A DNA stretch of 64,000 nucleotides from Portulaca oleracea. Taxonomy: Eukaryota; Streptophyta; Magnoliopsida; Caryophyllales; Portulacaceae. The translations under genes and the position numbers were made by a program. The notes below the pieces were generated by a model. It had not been told where the DNA came from. It saw nothing but the letters and a program-made list of their open reading frames with translations, and did no database searches. The stretch is taken from assembly GCA_029582165.1 (NCBI GenBank), contig CM055891.1:32900832-32964831 (forward strand), read 5' to 3'. Below, one piece after another: positions 43,460 to 54,864 of this stretch (within the stretch, counting starts at the first letter, position 1; every line of letters begins with the position of its first letter).

Positions 43460-44572
43460 GGTGGATTCACTGGATTGAGCCGACAGTCTGTAATTGGGAT
43501 TGCGAATAAGCCTGCCGGTTTGTGGGTCACGGATGCGGGCCCGGAGATGGTCTGTTATCTTGCCTGCATGGAAACTGATTAGTGCTCGAAAGAACTTTTA
43601 CGCCACCCGCCCGATGCATGCATGACTTAGCGGACCTATATGAACCTAGGACATGGACACGACGCCTATATGCTGACACAAGGGTGACTCACCCACTTTT
43701 ATGGGAGTGCATGTCCTAACTCTATATGGACCTAGCATGATGACTGACAGGACTGACACTGACTCAAGGAACGTCGTAAAGGGCCGAATAGGATCAATAG
43801 CAAGGCATTGGGTCATGCGGGTGAAGCGGCCAGTCGAGAAGAAGAGAGAAGGCGGTCGTTTAGGAAACCCGTCTCGGGTTCTTCTCCTCTAATCGGGCCC
43901 GTGCCTGGCTAATGCCAGATGGGCGACCCCGATGGCCAAGAACCCGTCTGGGTTTCTGACACGCTGGACCCACACTGACGGACAATTGACACGAATGAGT
44001 CGGCTTTAACAGGCCAGAAACCCGTCTGGGTTTCTGATAAGCCAAAGTGCACCTTGCATGTTCCTACGCGGACTAGAACGACTCCCGACTCATGTTTGGG
44101 CTAGACACTTGGACTCAACTTTTACAGGATTAAATCACATAACATACAGATGCGGGATGAGCCTAACCATGGCTTTAGATTTAGGGTTTTTTCTATGTTT
44201 AGGGAGATGAATAGGGTACCACATGTTCTCGCCCCGGTGCATTTTCCTTGTATGGAATTCAAGGAAGAATGTGTGGGGTGTTGCTCTTTGGGTTTCAAGG
44301 AAACCTTTAGAGTGTAACACGGGGAGAGGAGAGATCAAATGCTTGGCGATGTAAGTGCATCCCACAAGTAGTGACCTCCCGCTCTCGGGGTTGATTCCTA
44401 GTTTTAAAACCTAAACCAACGCTTTTGTGCTCCCCAGCCATAAGGCCCAAGAGTAGCCTGGTATGCAATATGCCTAAAGATGATAAAAATGTGAAATAAA
44501 CTAATTCCTCCCTTTTTTACAAAAAACACTAAAATTTAATTCTTTCAAGTTTTACCCTCTTTTTAAGTTTAA
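43460..44572 (-). other. N-3 untranslated leader
   Basis: Colinear with other leaders, shorter in the 46-bp minisatellite part. Hairpin motifs near 43863, 43938 and 44020. No gene. Confidence 0.65.
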
Positions 44573-44591
44573 GTCCCCAGTAGAGTCGCCA
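44573..44591 (-). other. Primer-binding site of N-3
   Basis: On minus: TGGCGACTCTACTGGGGAC, one base different from the N-1 PBS, three bases inside the 5' LTR. Confidence 0.85.
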
Positions 44592-44594
44592 ATC

Positions 44595-45890
44595 TGTAGA
44601 CCCCGAAAAAATCTGCCAATCTTTTCGCGGCGCTACTCAAAAGAGGAGTTCTCTTTTTTAAATTGGGAGCCGACTAGGATTGCTTACCCTTAATTAAGGT
44701 TGAACTATTAAGGATGCTTGGTTAACAAGTTAATTTACCCCGAAACTCAATTTTCTTAAAAAAGACAAAAAGAGAAAGAAAAGAAAGAAAAAAAAAGAAA
44801 AAAAGAAAGAAAAGAAGGAACCCGGCTGGGTTCAAAGAGAGAAAAACAAAAAAAAAGAAAAATAAGCTGGGAACCCGTCTGGGTTCCAACAGGCCAAGCA
44901 AGGGGAAACAAAACACCCAGGAACCCGTCTGGGTTCCAACAGGCCAAACAAAGGGAAAAAAAAGGCTAGGAACCCGTCTGGGTTCCTGCCTCTGGCTCGG
45001 GGTGAATACAAGACGGGGAAACCCGTCTGGGTTCTCTGTCACGAGAAGAAGAAATAAAAAAAAGGTTTTCGGGGAAAAAAAGGGTTAGAGTCGCCAGTTG
45101 AATTTCAGGATAAAACAACAAACCAATAAAAATAGACTCCGGCCTACGAACCCAAAGATGGATTCGGGGGTAAGGTTACGGATTCGACAATAAAGATCGT
45201 CAAACCCGCCCGTTCAAACGAACGGACTCTACTAGAATTAAATTAAAGCGACAGATTTGAAAAAGGGGAAGGAATTAGATAAATCTCATAATATTATCAT
45301 TAATGTCATGCAAGAAACGAAAAAAACAAAGAAAGTACAAAGAAAGCTAATAAGATTACGTTATAATAATACAAAAAAAGGCTACGCTAACCTTAAAATA
45401 AAGCACGCAATGGAGGGAGAAGAGAAGAGGAATATACTAGTGTCAATACTCCCAGTATATTCCGGTGTGTTTTTGTGGGTGATGAATGGTGGGTATTTAT
45501 AAGGGGGGAATTAGGTTTAGGTTTAGGGTTTGGAGGCTAAGTTAAGCCGCGGCGCCGTGGGAATCAACAGGAAACCCAGACGGGTTCCTAGAAGGAAAAC
45601 GGGCCTCTGGCCCAGGAACCCAGACGGGTTCCTGTGGGCGGAGCTGAACTCTGGCCCACTGAACCCAGACGGGTTCCTGTGGGCGGAGCTGAGCTCCGGC
45701 CCATCAACCTGCACGTTTCTGTGGTGTTGAGCCGAGCTCCGCCACCAACCTGTGTTCCGGATTTGGGCTTTGTATATTTTTTTGGAGTTTTCGGTGGAAA
45801 GAGGCTTGCGTGCCATTTATCGGTTAGCCTATTTTCTAAAACTTACACTAAAAAAAGAAAATAAAATAGATACAAAATTCAGCGTCTACA
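44595..45890 (-). repeat. LTR shared by N-3 (5') and N-4 (3'), type I
   Basis: 1296 bp with intact TGTAGAC/GTCTACA ends. PBS on its left, PPT (45896-45905) on its right, so it belongs to two internal regions. Very similar to 36237-37522. Confidence 0.93.
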
Positions 45891-46019
45891 GATAGCCCCC
45901 ACTTTGATCGAGTTTGAGTAAAACGATGATCAAAGTAGTCTTGATGATCTTGGATATGAATCAGAAGTCTGTTCTGAAGCTGGTTGACGCTTGGAAGCTA
46001 GGTCCTGCGTCGATGTAGA

Positions 46020-46143
46020 TGTGATGCTCATCGCATTGTGAAGGCCCGATGATGGCCCTTGTCGCATTGTGAAGGCCCGACAATGGCCCTCGTCGCATTG
46101 TGAAGGCCCGACAATGGCCCTCGTCGCATTGTGAAGGCCCGAC
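46020..46143 (-). repeat. Short 31-bp minisatellite of N-4
   Basis: About four units. At 46143 the array ends within a unit and continues as ACGGTAAATACAATGCAGGG of the noncoding region, a deletion of about 2 kb relative to N-3 with a few bases of shared sequence at the joint. Confidence 0.82.
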
Positions 46144-47486
46144 GGTAAATACAATGCAGGGAAGGCTATTTGGCTATGTAGCTTAAGAAAATTGAATGCC
46201 TTAATCACTTTGTCACAGCGTGCTATGCAAACATGTAGTCTCAAGCAAGATGCAAAACAAGTTCTAGAGATGCAACTAATGGGTGAGTCGCTCAAGGGAT
46301 CATGGAATTGATGAAAGTAATCAATTCAAGTTTTAGGCAATGTGGACTCACGGGACGGGCTCAATCAACTAAGCTTAGCCCAAAGATTTGCGGCACGCAC
46401 ATTTATACCTTCTAAGATAGTCAAAGCAACCAGATACGTCTTCTATAACTTGTCTCAAAATCAGAAGGTTTGAAGGAAAAGGTTTCAAAAACTTTTGAGA
46501 TCTCGTCCCGATTTTTCTAAGTGAAGCAAGTTAAGTCGGGAAAAAAAGGTCGATTTTTAGAAAAGGTCAAGGACTCTTTTTTTTTTTTTTTAGTTTTGTT
46601 GTTTTTTTTTTTTTTTTACCTTATGACTAAAAATGATATGATGCTCATGCAATGCAATATGTGACCTACATGATGGGAGACATGGAACTTATGCAATGCA
46701 ATATGCGACCTACATGATGGGAGACGTGGAACTTGTGTAATGCAATATGCGATCTACATGGTGGGAGACGTGGAACTTGTGTAATGCAATATGCGACCTA
46801 CATGGTGGGATCATTCCCTCTTCCCCAAACAAAAAAAGATGATTAAGTAAATTCGAACTACAGTTTCAGGGCTAGCGAAGACGCATAATTAGCTCGTGGA
46901 CCCGCATCGTAACCATAATCGGGCCCAATGGAAAACTGCCCGAGTTGAGAGCCCGAAAGGAGTTTTGGCCTACAGCAGATGGGCCGAGGAAGGGAGTACA
47001 ATGGCCCACGAACCCGTCTGGGTTCCTGGCTTGGAAATTGTGACAGAAGGGCCCAAAAACCCGTCTGGGTTCCTGGTTTGGTAACAGTGCAGTATTTGAG
47101 CCCAAAAACCCGTCTGGCGGTGGTGTTAGGTCGGTGGAACCCGTCTGGGTTTCGCTAGCATCCTTGCGACGCCGTCTACGCATGTGATCTTCGCATTCTA
47201 ACTTCGCCACGAAACCCATCTGGGTTTCTCAACACTCTCAAACTGTCGTCGCTCTTTCTTCATCCATATTCCACATTAAACTCATCTGGGTTAAAGCCAA
47301 GTGTCTAGAGAGAGGCATTCTAGTTGCTTGGCCTAACCAGTCGATTGTTCTTTTAAGGGCACAATAGCTCGAGTAAGCAGAAATGTTCATCTTATTAAAT
47401 GCAGAAATGGGTACATCAACAGACTCTGGGTTTACCCCGACCAACTTAGGACTACTAGAACCTGACTCTATGACCTTTGGGACAGA
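46144..47486 (-). other. N-4 noncoding 3' region
   Basis: Conserved stretch, four 44-bp units (46640-46810), hairpin motifs (47005-47220) and the beta insertions (around 47121-47175 and 47213-47230). No gene. Confidence 0.7.
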
Positions 47487-47840
47487 CTATCCTACAGACA
47501 GAGTGAATTTATTCTCTTCATAGGTGATCTCATGGTGGCCGCCATCTTCTCCGATCAGCAGACTTGGATTAAAGCTCGGGTTAGAAAGCGCGGCGATGAC
47601 TGGGTCGATGGCTTCTTCCTTGTGGGCCTCTTGTTCGAAGAGCTTTCCAAAGATGCCACCTCCAGCGAGGTGAGTCCATTCCAAAGGTGGACGGCTCCTC
47701 CTGGGCGGGATGAATGTAGCGTGGCGAAGCCTGATCATTGAAGATTTCTAATCCCGCCACCAGGATCCCTTGAGATTTCAGATAATGCGGTTCTGGGAAG
47801 CCGTAGTAGGCTTCCGAGGTGGGTTTGGTGGGGAAATAAC
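47487..47840 (-). pseudogene. N-4 linker remnant
   Basis: Same content as N-2: YGFPEPHYLKSQG, GLEIFND, then a small deletion near 47735 that shifts the frame before RRSRPPLEWTHLAGG and the usual TLSVG end. Confidence 0.72.
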
Positions 47841-49113
47841 ACCGTCTCGGATGGAAATTGCAGTATTTGTTTCCGTCCCACTTTGGAGGCTTAATTTCAA
47901 GTTCAGGCGTCGGCAAGGGTAATTGGATAATCCCCTTTTTTCACCAGTCTTTCCAATGTCTTGGCGTAGGACATGTCCAGCGGGTGGTAGGAGTCATACC
48001 TCGGGGTGTAGGACCTCCGTTGGATTGAATTAGTCTCAACAGCTTTCTGAGGGAGGCTAGGCGCGCTAGTGGCCCTCCTGTTGGAGCTAGATCCTTTCCA
48101 ACCAGAATGTTGTGTGCTTTTTTCATCGTTAGCAGCTTCAATTTGAGTGCACAAATCTTTCAAAGTTTCGAAGTCTTTGATGGACTGAAAGCCGAAATGT
48201 CGCGTGATGCGAGGGTGAATGCTTTGTCTGAAAGTGCTTAGTTGCATCCTAAAGGGGACAGATTCGTCGATTTCAGATAGCATGGAATGCCATCGTTCGT
48301 AATAAGAGAGGAACGATTCATCCTCCTTTTGTTTCATGGAAGTTAAATCATCCACAGTGACCTCCTTTTGCTGCAGGCGACTGAAATGGCCTATGAAGGC
48401 TCTGAATAACTCATCTGCGTTGGTCTTAACTTGCTGGGGTAGATTTTGGTACCATACCTTGGCCTTACCCTCTAGAGTGGAAGGGAAGACTGTGGTGTAG
48501 AGACCTTCATCTACCTTATGGAGGGGGGCCAGCCTCAGGAATTCCTCCAAGTGATGCGATGGATTTTCAGAAGGTCTGAATTTCATGTTTGGCACCTCAA
48601 CCTTGTCCCTTATTCTCGATACACCATGTTTGGGGATGGCGAAACCATACAGGGGTCGGTGAAGGTCGGATCAGTTTTCATCATCCTTCTAGTGAGCATG
48701 TCAACCTTCTCCTCAAGTTTCTTGACGTAAGGATCCTCCGAAGCTCTGGAGTTATTTAGTACAGATTTGGATCTGACCTCACCAAATGACTTAGGTTTTG
48801 GGCCTCCGTTTTTGGACTTGGGGTGACCTTCTCCAACCCCATCATCTGCCTCGGCCTCAGACTCGGTGTCATAATAGTTCTTTTCTTCCTCAAGTCCGAT
48901 GCCGAGCTTTTTGTTGATATGTTTAATGGCTTCCAGCACGCCATTCATGGTTTGTTGATTTTCATTGAACTTCTTTTCCAGTTTCTCATTGGTTCTGTCC
49001 TCCTGATCTGCCATGCAGAAAGCAATTGCTTCCTGTATCCTCTCATATAGTCCATCAGGTAGCTTGTCACCAGAACTCTCCCCAAAAAGGTTGTTGTTAG
49101 GAGATCCTGACAT
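47841..49113 (-). pseudogene. N-4 gag, frameshifted and knuckle-less
   Basis: ATG at 49113; the first 150 or so residues are intact, then the one-base loss seen in N-2 gives CMVSPSPNMVYRE and a stop (48610). The gag core continues in another frame (48595-47903), with FRPSENPSHHLEEFLRLAPL and LEGKAKVWYQNLPQQVKTNA. The knuckle is deleted after CNFH (about 47850). Confidence 0.88.
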
Positions 49114-50405
49114 GGTGGATTCACTGGATTGAGCCGACGGTCTGTAATTGGGATTGCGAATAAGCCTGCCGGTTTGTGGGTCACGGATGCGGGCTCGGAG
49201 ATGGTCTGTTATCTTGCCTTTATGGAAACTAATTCAGTGATCGAAAGAACTTTTTATGCTACCCACCCAATGTATGCATGACTTAGTGGACCTACATGGA
49301 CCTAGGACACGGACACGATGCCTATATGCTGACGTAAGGACGACTCACCCACTTCGCGGGAGTGCATGTCTTAACTCTACATGGACCTAGCATGGGGACT
49401 GACAACATTAATCGTCTATTGGGTCCTTACTCGGATCGGGTCACGATTGCTTTTGGTTTCGGGCTTAAATTCGAGTAACAGACGCAATAGGGATTAGACT
49501 TAGAGAATGTCATAAAGGGCCGAATAGGATCATCAGCAAGCGCATTGGGCTGTCCGTGGGGTGAAGCAGTCAGGCCCGAAGAAGAAAAAGAAGGCCAGAC
49601 AGGGTTCAGGAACCCATCTGGGTTCTCTCTTCAAGAATGGGCCCAGACCGACGGCCACCAATACAGATGGGCCGGATTTGGCAGGCCAGAAACCCGTCTG
49701 GGTTCCTGGTGTCTAGTCTGCTCTTGCGTGTTCCTACGCGAACTAGAACGACTCCCGACTCATGAAAAAGGTTGAATACTCGGGCCCGAAGACTCTTTAT
49801 AACCAGACTCTTAAACTTTTTACAAGATGAAACTACATAACATACATAGACTTGAAACTCTTTACGAAATAAAACTATACAACATATACATGGACTCGAA
49901 ACTCTTTACAAACTAAAATTTTACAGCATATACAAAAATAAAACTTTACAACTTATACATGGATTCTAAAATAAAATCACATAGCATACAAATGCGGGAT
50001 TAACCTAACCATGACTCTAGGTTTAGGGTTTTCTAGGTATAGGAGATAAGGTACCGCATGTTCTCGCCCCGGTGCATTCCCCCTACGTACGTAGGAAGCG
50101 ATGTGTGGGGTGTTGCTCTTCGGGATTTCAGGGAAACCCTTAGAGTGTAACACGGGGAGAGGATGAGTCAAAGGCTTGGGTATGTAAGTGCATCCCACAA
50201 GTAGTGACTGACCGCTCTCAGAGGGTAATCCTAGTTTTAGAACCTACCAACGCTTTTGTGCTCCCCAGCCATAAGGCCCAAGAGTATCCTGGATGCAATA
50301 TGCCTAAAAAAAATGATAAAAATATGAAATAAATTAATTCCTCCCTTTTTTACAAAAACACTAAAATTCAACCCTTTCAAGTTTTACCCTCTTTTAAGTT
50401 TAAGT
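49114..50405 (-). other. N-4 untranslated leader
   Basis: Colinear with the N-2 leader, including CATTAATCGTCTATTGGGTC near 49404, present in N-2 and N-6 but not N-1 or N-3. No gene. Confidence 0.65.
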
Positions 50406-50622
50406 CTCCAGTGGAGTCGCGATCAGTAGACCAAAAATCACGATCTTTTCATGCGCTACTCAAAAGAGGAGTTCTCTTTTTTAAATTGGGAGCCGACTAG
50501 GATTGCTTACCCTTAATTAAGGTTGAACTATTAAGGATGCTTGGTTAACAAGTTAATTTACCCCGAAACTCAATTTTCTTAAAAAAGACAAAAAGAGAAA
50601 GAAAAGAAAGAAAAAAAAAAGA
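50406..50622 (-). repeat. Degenerate PBS and LTR remnant of N-4
   Basis: The PBS is mutated (CCAGTGGAGTCGCGATC on plus) and the LTR end reads AGTAGACC instead of TGTAGACC. Only about 200 bp of LTR remain before the orientation flips inside an A-rich run. Confidence 0.8.
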
Positions 50623-52208
50623 AAAAAAAATTCAAAAAAAAATAAAAGGGCGGTTAGGGAGGTTCAACTTAAAGTCCAGAAAACTTTGACTCGGTTGTAT
50701 TCGGTTGAGATGTTTTAGGATGGAAGGTGAAACGCTTTGCATACATTAAGTGAGAAGGAGAGTTTAGAGGATTTCATTGAAAATCAATCCAAGCATGGCT
50801 TTTAACTCCTCATTCCCAAATTTTACCGCTCCTTACCCTAGCCTAAGCCCCGTTACAACCCGAAAAAGTCCTTTTGATTGTCACTTGTGCATTGCATACC
50901 AGTAGTGGAGAGCGAGGTTCTTACCAAGCTTATGGTAGTTTGCTTCTATTGGTTTGAGCATGAGAGAAACTCACATACATATTCAAAATTGAGTGTTTGA
51001 GTGTTCATTTCTTCCTGTGAGGTTCGCTCTTTACGGCTAGCTTACGCCCATAACCAATCACGCATATTTGCATTGTTCTTGAACTGGTGGACTTATGCGT
51101 CTGAGTTACTTGTTCTCTCCCTTAAGATTCGAAAACTTCTTCCTATCTCTTTCGAACTGAGTTTTGATCTTGTCCAGATTAATCTTTGTGCTTGCTTGTT
51201 AGTTCGACTTTGTGTTGATCGAAAATTCTTTATCCCGAATTGTTTTCAGCAGTATATAGAAAGTCATAACTGCGTTGCATAACACCATCATTACATGAGC
51301 ATTGCATCAACAGTCTGCATTAGTACATGAGTATAGAAAAATGCATTTAGTACATCATTGCATAGCATTGTCCTAAGTACATAGCAAGGAGTCGTGTATA
51401 GCATAGCATAAGAACCCTGCAGACGCATCGTTCTCAGTCGTCATCACGCCAGACCTCTGTGTCGCCACCGCCACTAGCGTTATCAGCTCTATGGACCCCG
51501 CTTCCACCAGATCCGAAGTAAGTGTCCCACTGGTAGTAAGAGGAGTCTATCATCTCTCAGACGCTACCGAGCGGATAGGTGCGACGCCGGCCGCACCGCA
51601 TTTTCAGTGACGCCGCTTAGAAAAAAATTCAATCGAGTTTCCATTAAGCGGGGTCGTTTGAATCAAAAGGAAGCAAGTCACTACAAAGAATTGACTCCCG
51701 GTTTAGCAAGAGTTAAATCAAGCCACTAAAGCGGGGCTATGCTGACAAGCAAGGGACAAATCGGTGGAGCGATCTGCTAGGTCCACAAAGTCCACCATGG
51801 AAAAATTCAAGAAGGGGCAAGTCACTACGACAACTATCAATTGACTCCCAGTTTAGCAAGAACTGCCACTAAACCGGGGGCTATGCAGCCCAAGCAAAGG
51901 GATCGAATCAGCCTAAAAGCCAGGACGAAAGATAGGTGTGGGCCTTCTTTTATTCCATCTGGGTCGGGCCTTTTCACCTCACCCAACTCACGAAAAAACA
52001 GGAGAAGAGCCCAACACTTGACCAAACCCAGACGGGTTTTGCTGGGTCGAAAATAAGCAATCGAGGCTGTTTTCGAGCCCAATACAAGCTTATGCTCATG
52101 CAGTTATGCTCAACTCGAGCCCGTTTTCGAGACACAAACCGACAGGTAAATTCTCTGACCCATTTTGAATTTCAAATAAACTGATGCCTTCTCTTTATTT
52201 CTTGCAAA
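50623..52208 (+). other. N-5 noncoding 3' region
   Basis: Matches 12340-13910 of N-1. Between 51550 and 51760 it has many small losses and substitutions at CG-rich sites relative to N-1 and N-6. No gene. Confidence 0.65.
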
Positions 52209-52224
52209 ACAACGCACGAAATAC

Positions 52225-53540
52225 AGCGGCCGTCATCGGGCCTAACAATACATGACATCAGCCGTCGCAGGGCTAATACGCGACATTCACCATCAGCCGT
52301 CGCCGGGCTAATACGCGACATTCACCATCAGCCGTCGCCGGGCTACTACGCGACACATCACATCAGCCGTCGCCGGGCTAATACGCGACATTCACCATCA
52401 GCCGTCGCCGGGCTAATACGCGACATTCACCATCAGCCGTCGCCGGGCTAATACGCGTCACTTCACCACCAGCGGCCGTCATCGGGCCCTAACAATACAT
52501 GACACCATCAGCCTTCGCCGGGCTAGTACGCGACACTTCATCAACAACGGCCATCATCGGGCCTTCACAATGCGATGGCGGCCATCGTCGCCTTCACACG
52601 CGACGACGCCATCGTCGCCTTCACAATACGACGAGGGCGGCCATCGCCGGGCCTTCACAATGCGATGGCGGCCATCGCCGGGCACAACGCGATGGCGGCC
52701 ATCATCTGCCTTCACACGGCGACGTCGGCCATCATCGGGCCTTCACAATGCGATGGCGGCCATCGTCGGGCCTTCACAATGCGACGAGGGCCATTGTCGG
52801 GCCTTCACAATGCGACAAGGGCCATCATCGGGCCTTCACAATGCGATGAACATCACATCTACAGCGGCGCAGGACCCAGCTTCCAAGCGTCAACAACGGC
52901 CATCGTCGGGCCTTCACAATGCGACGAGGGCCATTGTCGGGCCTTCACAATGCGACAAGGGCCATCATCGGGCCTTCACAATGCGATGAACATCACATCT
53001 ACATCGGCGCAGGACCCAGCTTCCAAGCGTCAACAGCGGCCATCGTCGGGCCTTCACAATGCGACGAGGGCCATCATCGGGCCTTCACAATGCGATGAAC
53101 ATCACATCTACATCGGCGCAGGACCCAGCTTCCAGCCAATCAGCGCCATCGTCGAGCCTTCACAATGCGACGAGGGTCATTGTCGAGCCTTCATAGGGCC
53201 ATCATCGGGCCTTCACAATGCGATGAATGTCATATCTACAACGGCGCAGGACCCAGCTTCCAAGCGTCAACAGCGGCCATCGTCGGGCCTTCACAATGCG
53301 ACGAGGGCCATTGTCGGGCCTTCACAATGCGACAAGGGCCATCATCGGGCCTTCACAATGCGATGAACATCACATCTACATCGGCGCAAGACCCGGCTTC
53401 CAAGCGTCAACAGCGGCCATCGTCGGGCCTTCACAATGCGACGAGGGCCATCGTCGGGCCTTCACAATGCGACAAGGGCCATCATCGGGCCTTCACAATG
53501 CGATGAACATCATATCGACATCGACGCAGGACCTAGCTTC
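52225..53540 (+). repeat. Minisatellite arrays of N-5 (35-bp then 31-bp)
   Basis: 52225-52540: 35-bp units with GCCGTCGCCGGGCTAATACG. 52540-52760: transitional units. 52760-53540: 31-bp units in a higher-order repeat of 140 bp (GCGACGAGGGCCATTG at 52781 and 52921). Frames of up to 263 codons here are repeat artefacts. Confidence 0.88.
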
Positions 53541-53643
53541 CAAACGTCAACCAGCTTCAGAACAGGCTTCTGATTCATATCCAAGATCATCAAGACTACT
53601 TTGATCATCGTTTTACTCAAACTCGATCAAAGTGGGGGCTATC

Positions 53644-54842
53644 TGTAGACGCTGAATTTTGTATCTATTTTATTTTCTTTTTTTAGTGTCAGTTTTAGAA
53701 AATAGGCTAACCGATAAATGGCACGCAAGCCTCTTTCCACCGAAAACTCCAAAAAAATATACAAAGCCCAAATGCCGAACTGGTTCGGTGGCCGAGCTCA
53801 CCTCAACACCACAGAACGTGCTGGTTCGATGGGCCGAGCTCACTCGCCACAGGAACCCGTCTGGGTTCCTGGGCCCGAGGCCCGTTTTCCTTCCAGGAAC
53901 CCGTCTGGGTTTCCTGTTGATTCCCACGGCGCCGCGGCTTAACCTAGCCTCCAAACCCTAAACCTAAACCTAATTCCCCCCCTATAAATACCCACCATTC
54001 ATCACCCACAAAACACACCCCGCAAGATACTAGGAGTATTGACACTAGTATATTCTTTCTCTCTTCTCCCTCCTTTGCGTGCTTTATTTTAAAGGTTAGC
54101 GTAGTTTTTTTTGTATTTTTGTACATAGTGTAATCTTACGTGTTCTTGTATCTTTTCTTTTCTTTTATTGCATGACATTAATGATAAATCTATGAAATTT
54201 ATTCAATTCCTCCCCCTTTTTTCAAATCTGTCGCTTTAATTTAATTTTAGTAGAGTCTATTCGTTTGAATAGGCGGGTTTGATGATTTTTATCGTCAAAT
54301 TCGTAACCTTACCCCCGAATCCGTCTTTGGATTCGTAGGCCGGAGTCTCTTTTTCAATGGTTTGTTGTTTTATCCTTAAATTCAACTGGCGACTCTAACC
54401 CTTCAATTTATTTTTCCCCGAAAACTTTTTTCATTTTTTTCTCCTTCTCGTGACAGAGAACCCAGACGGGTTTCCCCGTCTTGTATTTACTCCGGGCCAG
54501 AGGCAGTAACCCAGACGGGTTCCTAGCCCCTTTCCTTCTCTTTTGCTTCTTCAGGAACCCGTCTGGGTTCTGTTTTCTTTCTTTTTTTTTCGTTTTGTCT
54601 TCATGGAACTCAGACGGGTTCCCCGTCGAGTTTCCTCTTTTTTTATTTTCCTTTTTGTTTTCTTTTTTCTTTTTTTATCTTTTCTTTAATAAAATCGAGT
54701 TTCGGGGTTAAATCAATTTGTCAATTAAAAGTATTCTTGAAATTTTAACCTTATTTAAGGTTAAGCAATTCTAGTCGGCTCCCAATCACTTTTAAGTAGC
54801 GCCGCGAAAAAGGTCCATCGATCGATTTTTTCGGTGTCTACA
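53644..54842 (+). repeat. LTR shared by N-5 (3') and N-6 (5'), type II
   Basis: 1199 bp, starts TGTAGACGCTG, ends GGTGTCTACA. TATA at 53983; stem 1 is CTATTC/GAATAG (54257-54272). A PPT lies to the left and a PBS to the right. Confidence 0.93.
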
Positions 54843-54845
54843 GAT

Positions 54846-54864
54846 TGGCAACTCCACTGGGGAC
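54846..54864 (+). other. Primer-binding site of N-6
   Basis: TGGCAACTCCACTGGGGAC; the fifth base is A instead of G, as expected from decay of a methylated CG. Confidence 0.85.

Larger units (their letters stand above)
36237..45890 (-). mobile_element. N-3: complete gag-only element, alpha subfamily
   Basis: Read right to left: 5' LTR (44595-45890), PBS (44573-44591), leader, gag (43459-42077), linker, pol scar (about 41590-41670), noncoding region, aORF2 tail, mini-intron, minisatellites, PPT, 3' LTR. Length 9654 bp. It has the best-preserved gag start in the window. The flanks are element sequence on both sides, so no target-site duplication is seen. Confidence 0.93.
44595..50622 (-). mobile_element. 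N-4: gag-only element, beta subfamily, 5' LTR truncated
   Basis: 3' LTR shared with N-3, short minisatellite (46030-46143), then a direct jump into the noncoding region (aORF2 tail and mini-intron missing), linker, gag, leader, and a 200-bp remnant of the 5' LTR (about 50424-50622). It shares with N-2 the frameshift in gag, the knuckle deletion and the two hairpin-bearing insertions. Confidence 0.88.
50623..54842 (+). mobile_element. N-5: 5'-truncated N element
   Basis: Begins in the middle of the noncoding 3' region (AATAAAAGGGCGGTTAGGGA) and continues through the aORF2 tail (51430-51590, antisense), mini-intron (acceptor mutated), minisatellites, PPT (53629-53638) and the LTR 53644-54842. 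Leader, gag and linker are missing. Confidence 0.85.

Noticed and set aside
52225..53540. CRISPR-like array of short direct repeats
   Set aside because: Units are tandem and adjacent with no unique spacers, in plant DNA, inside a retrotransposon 3' region.
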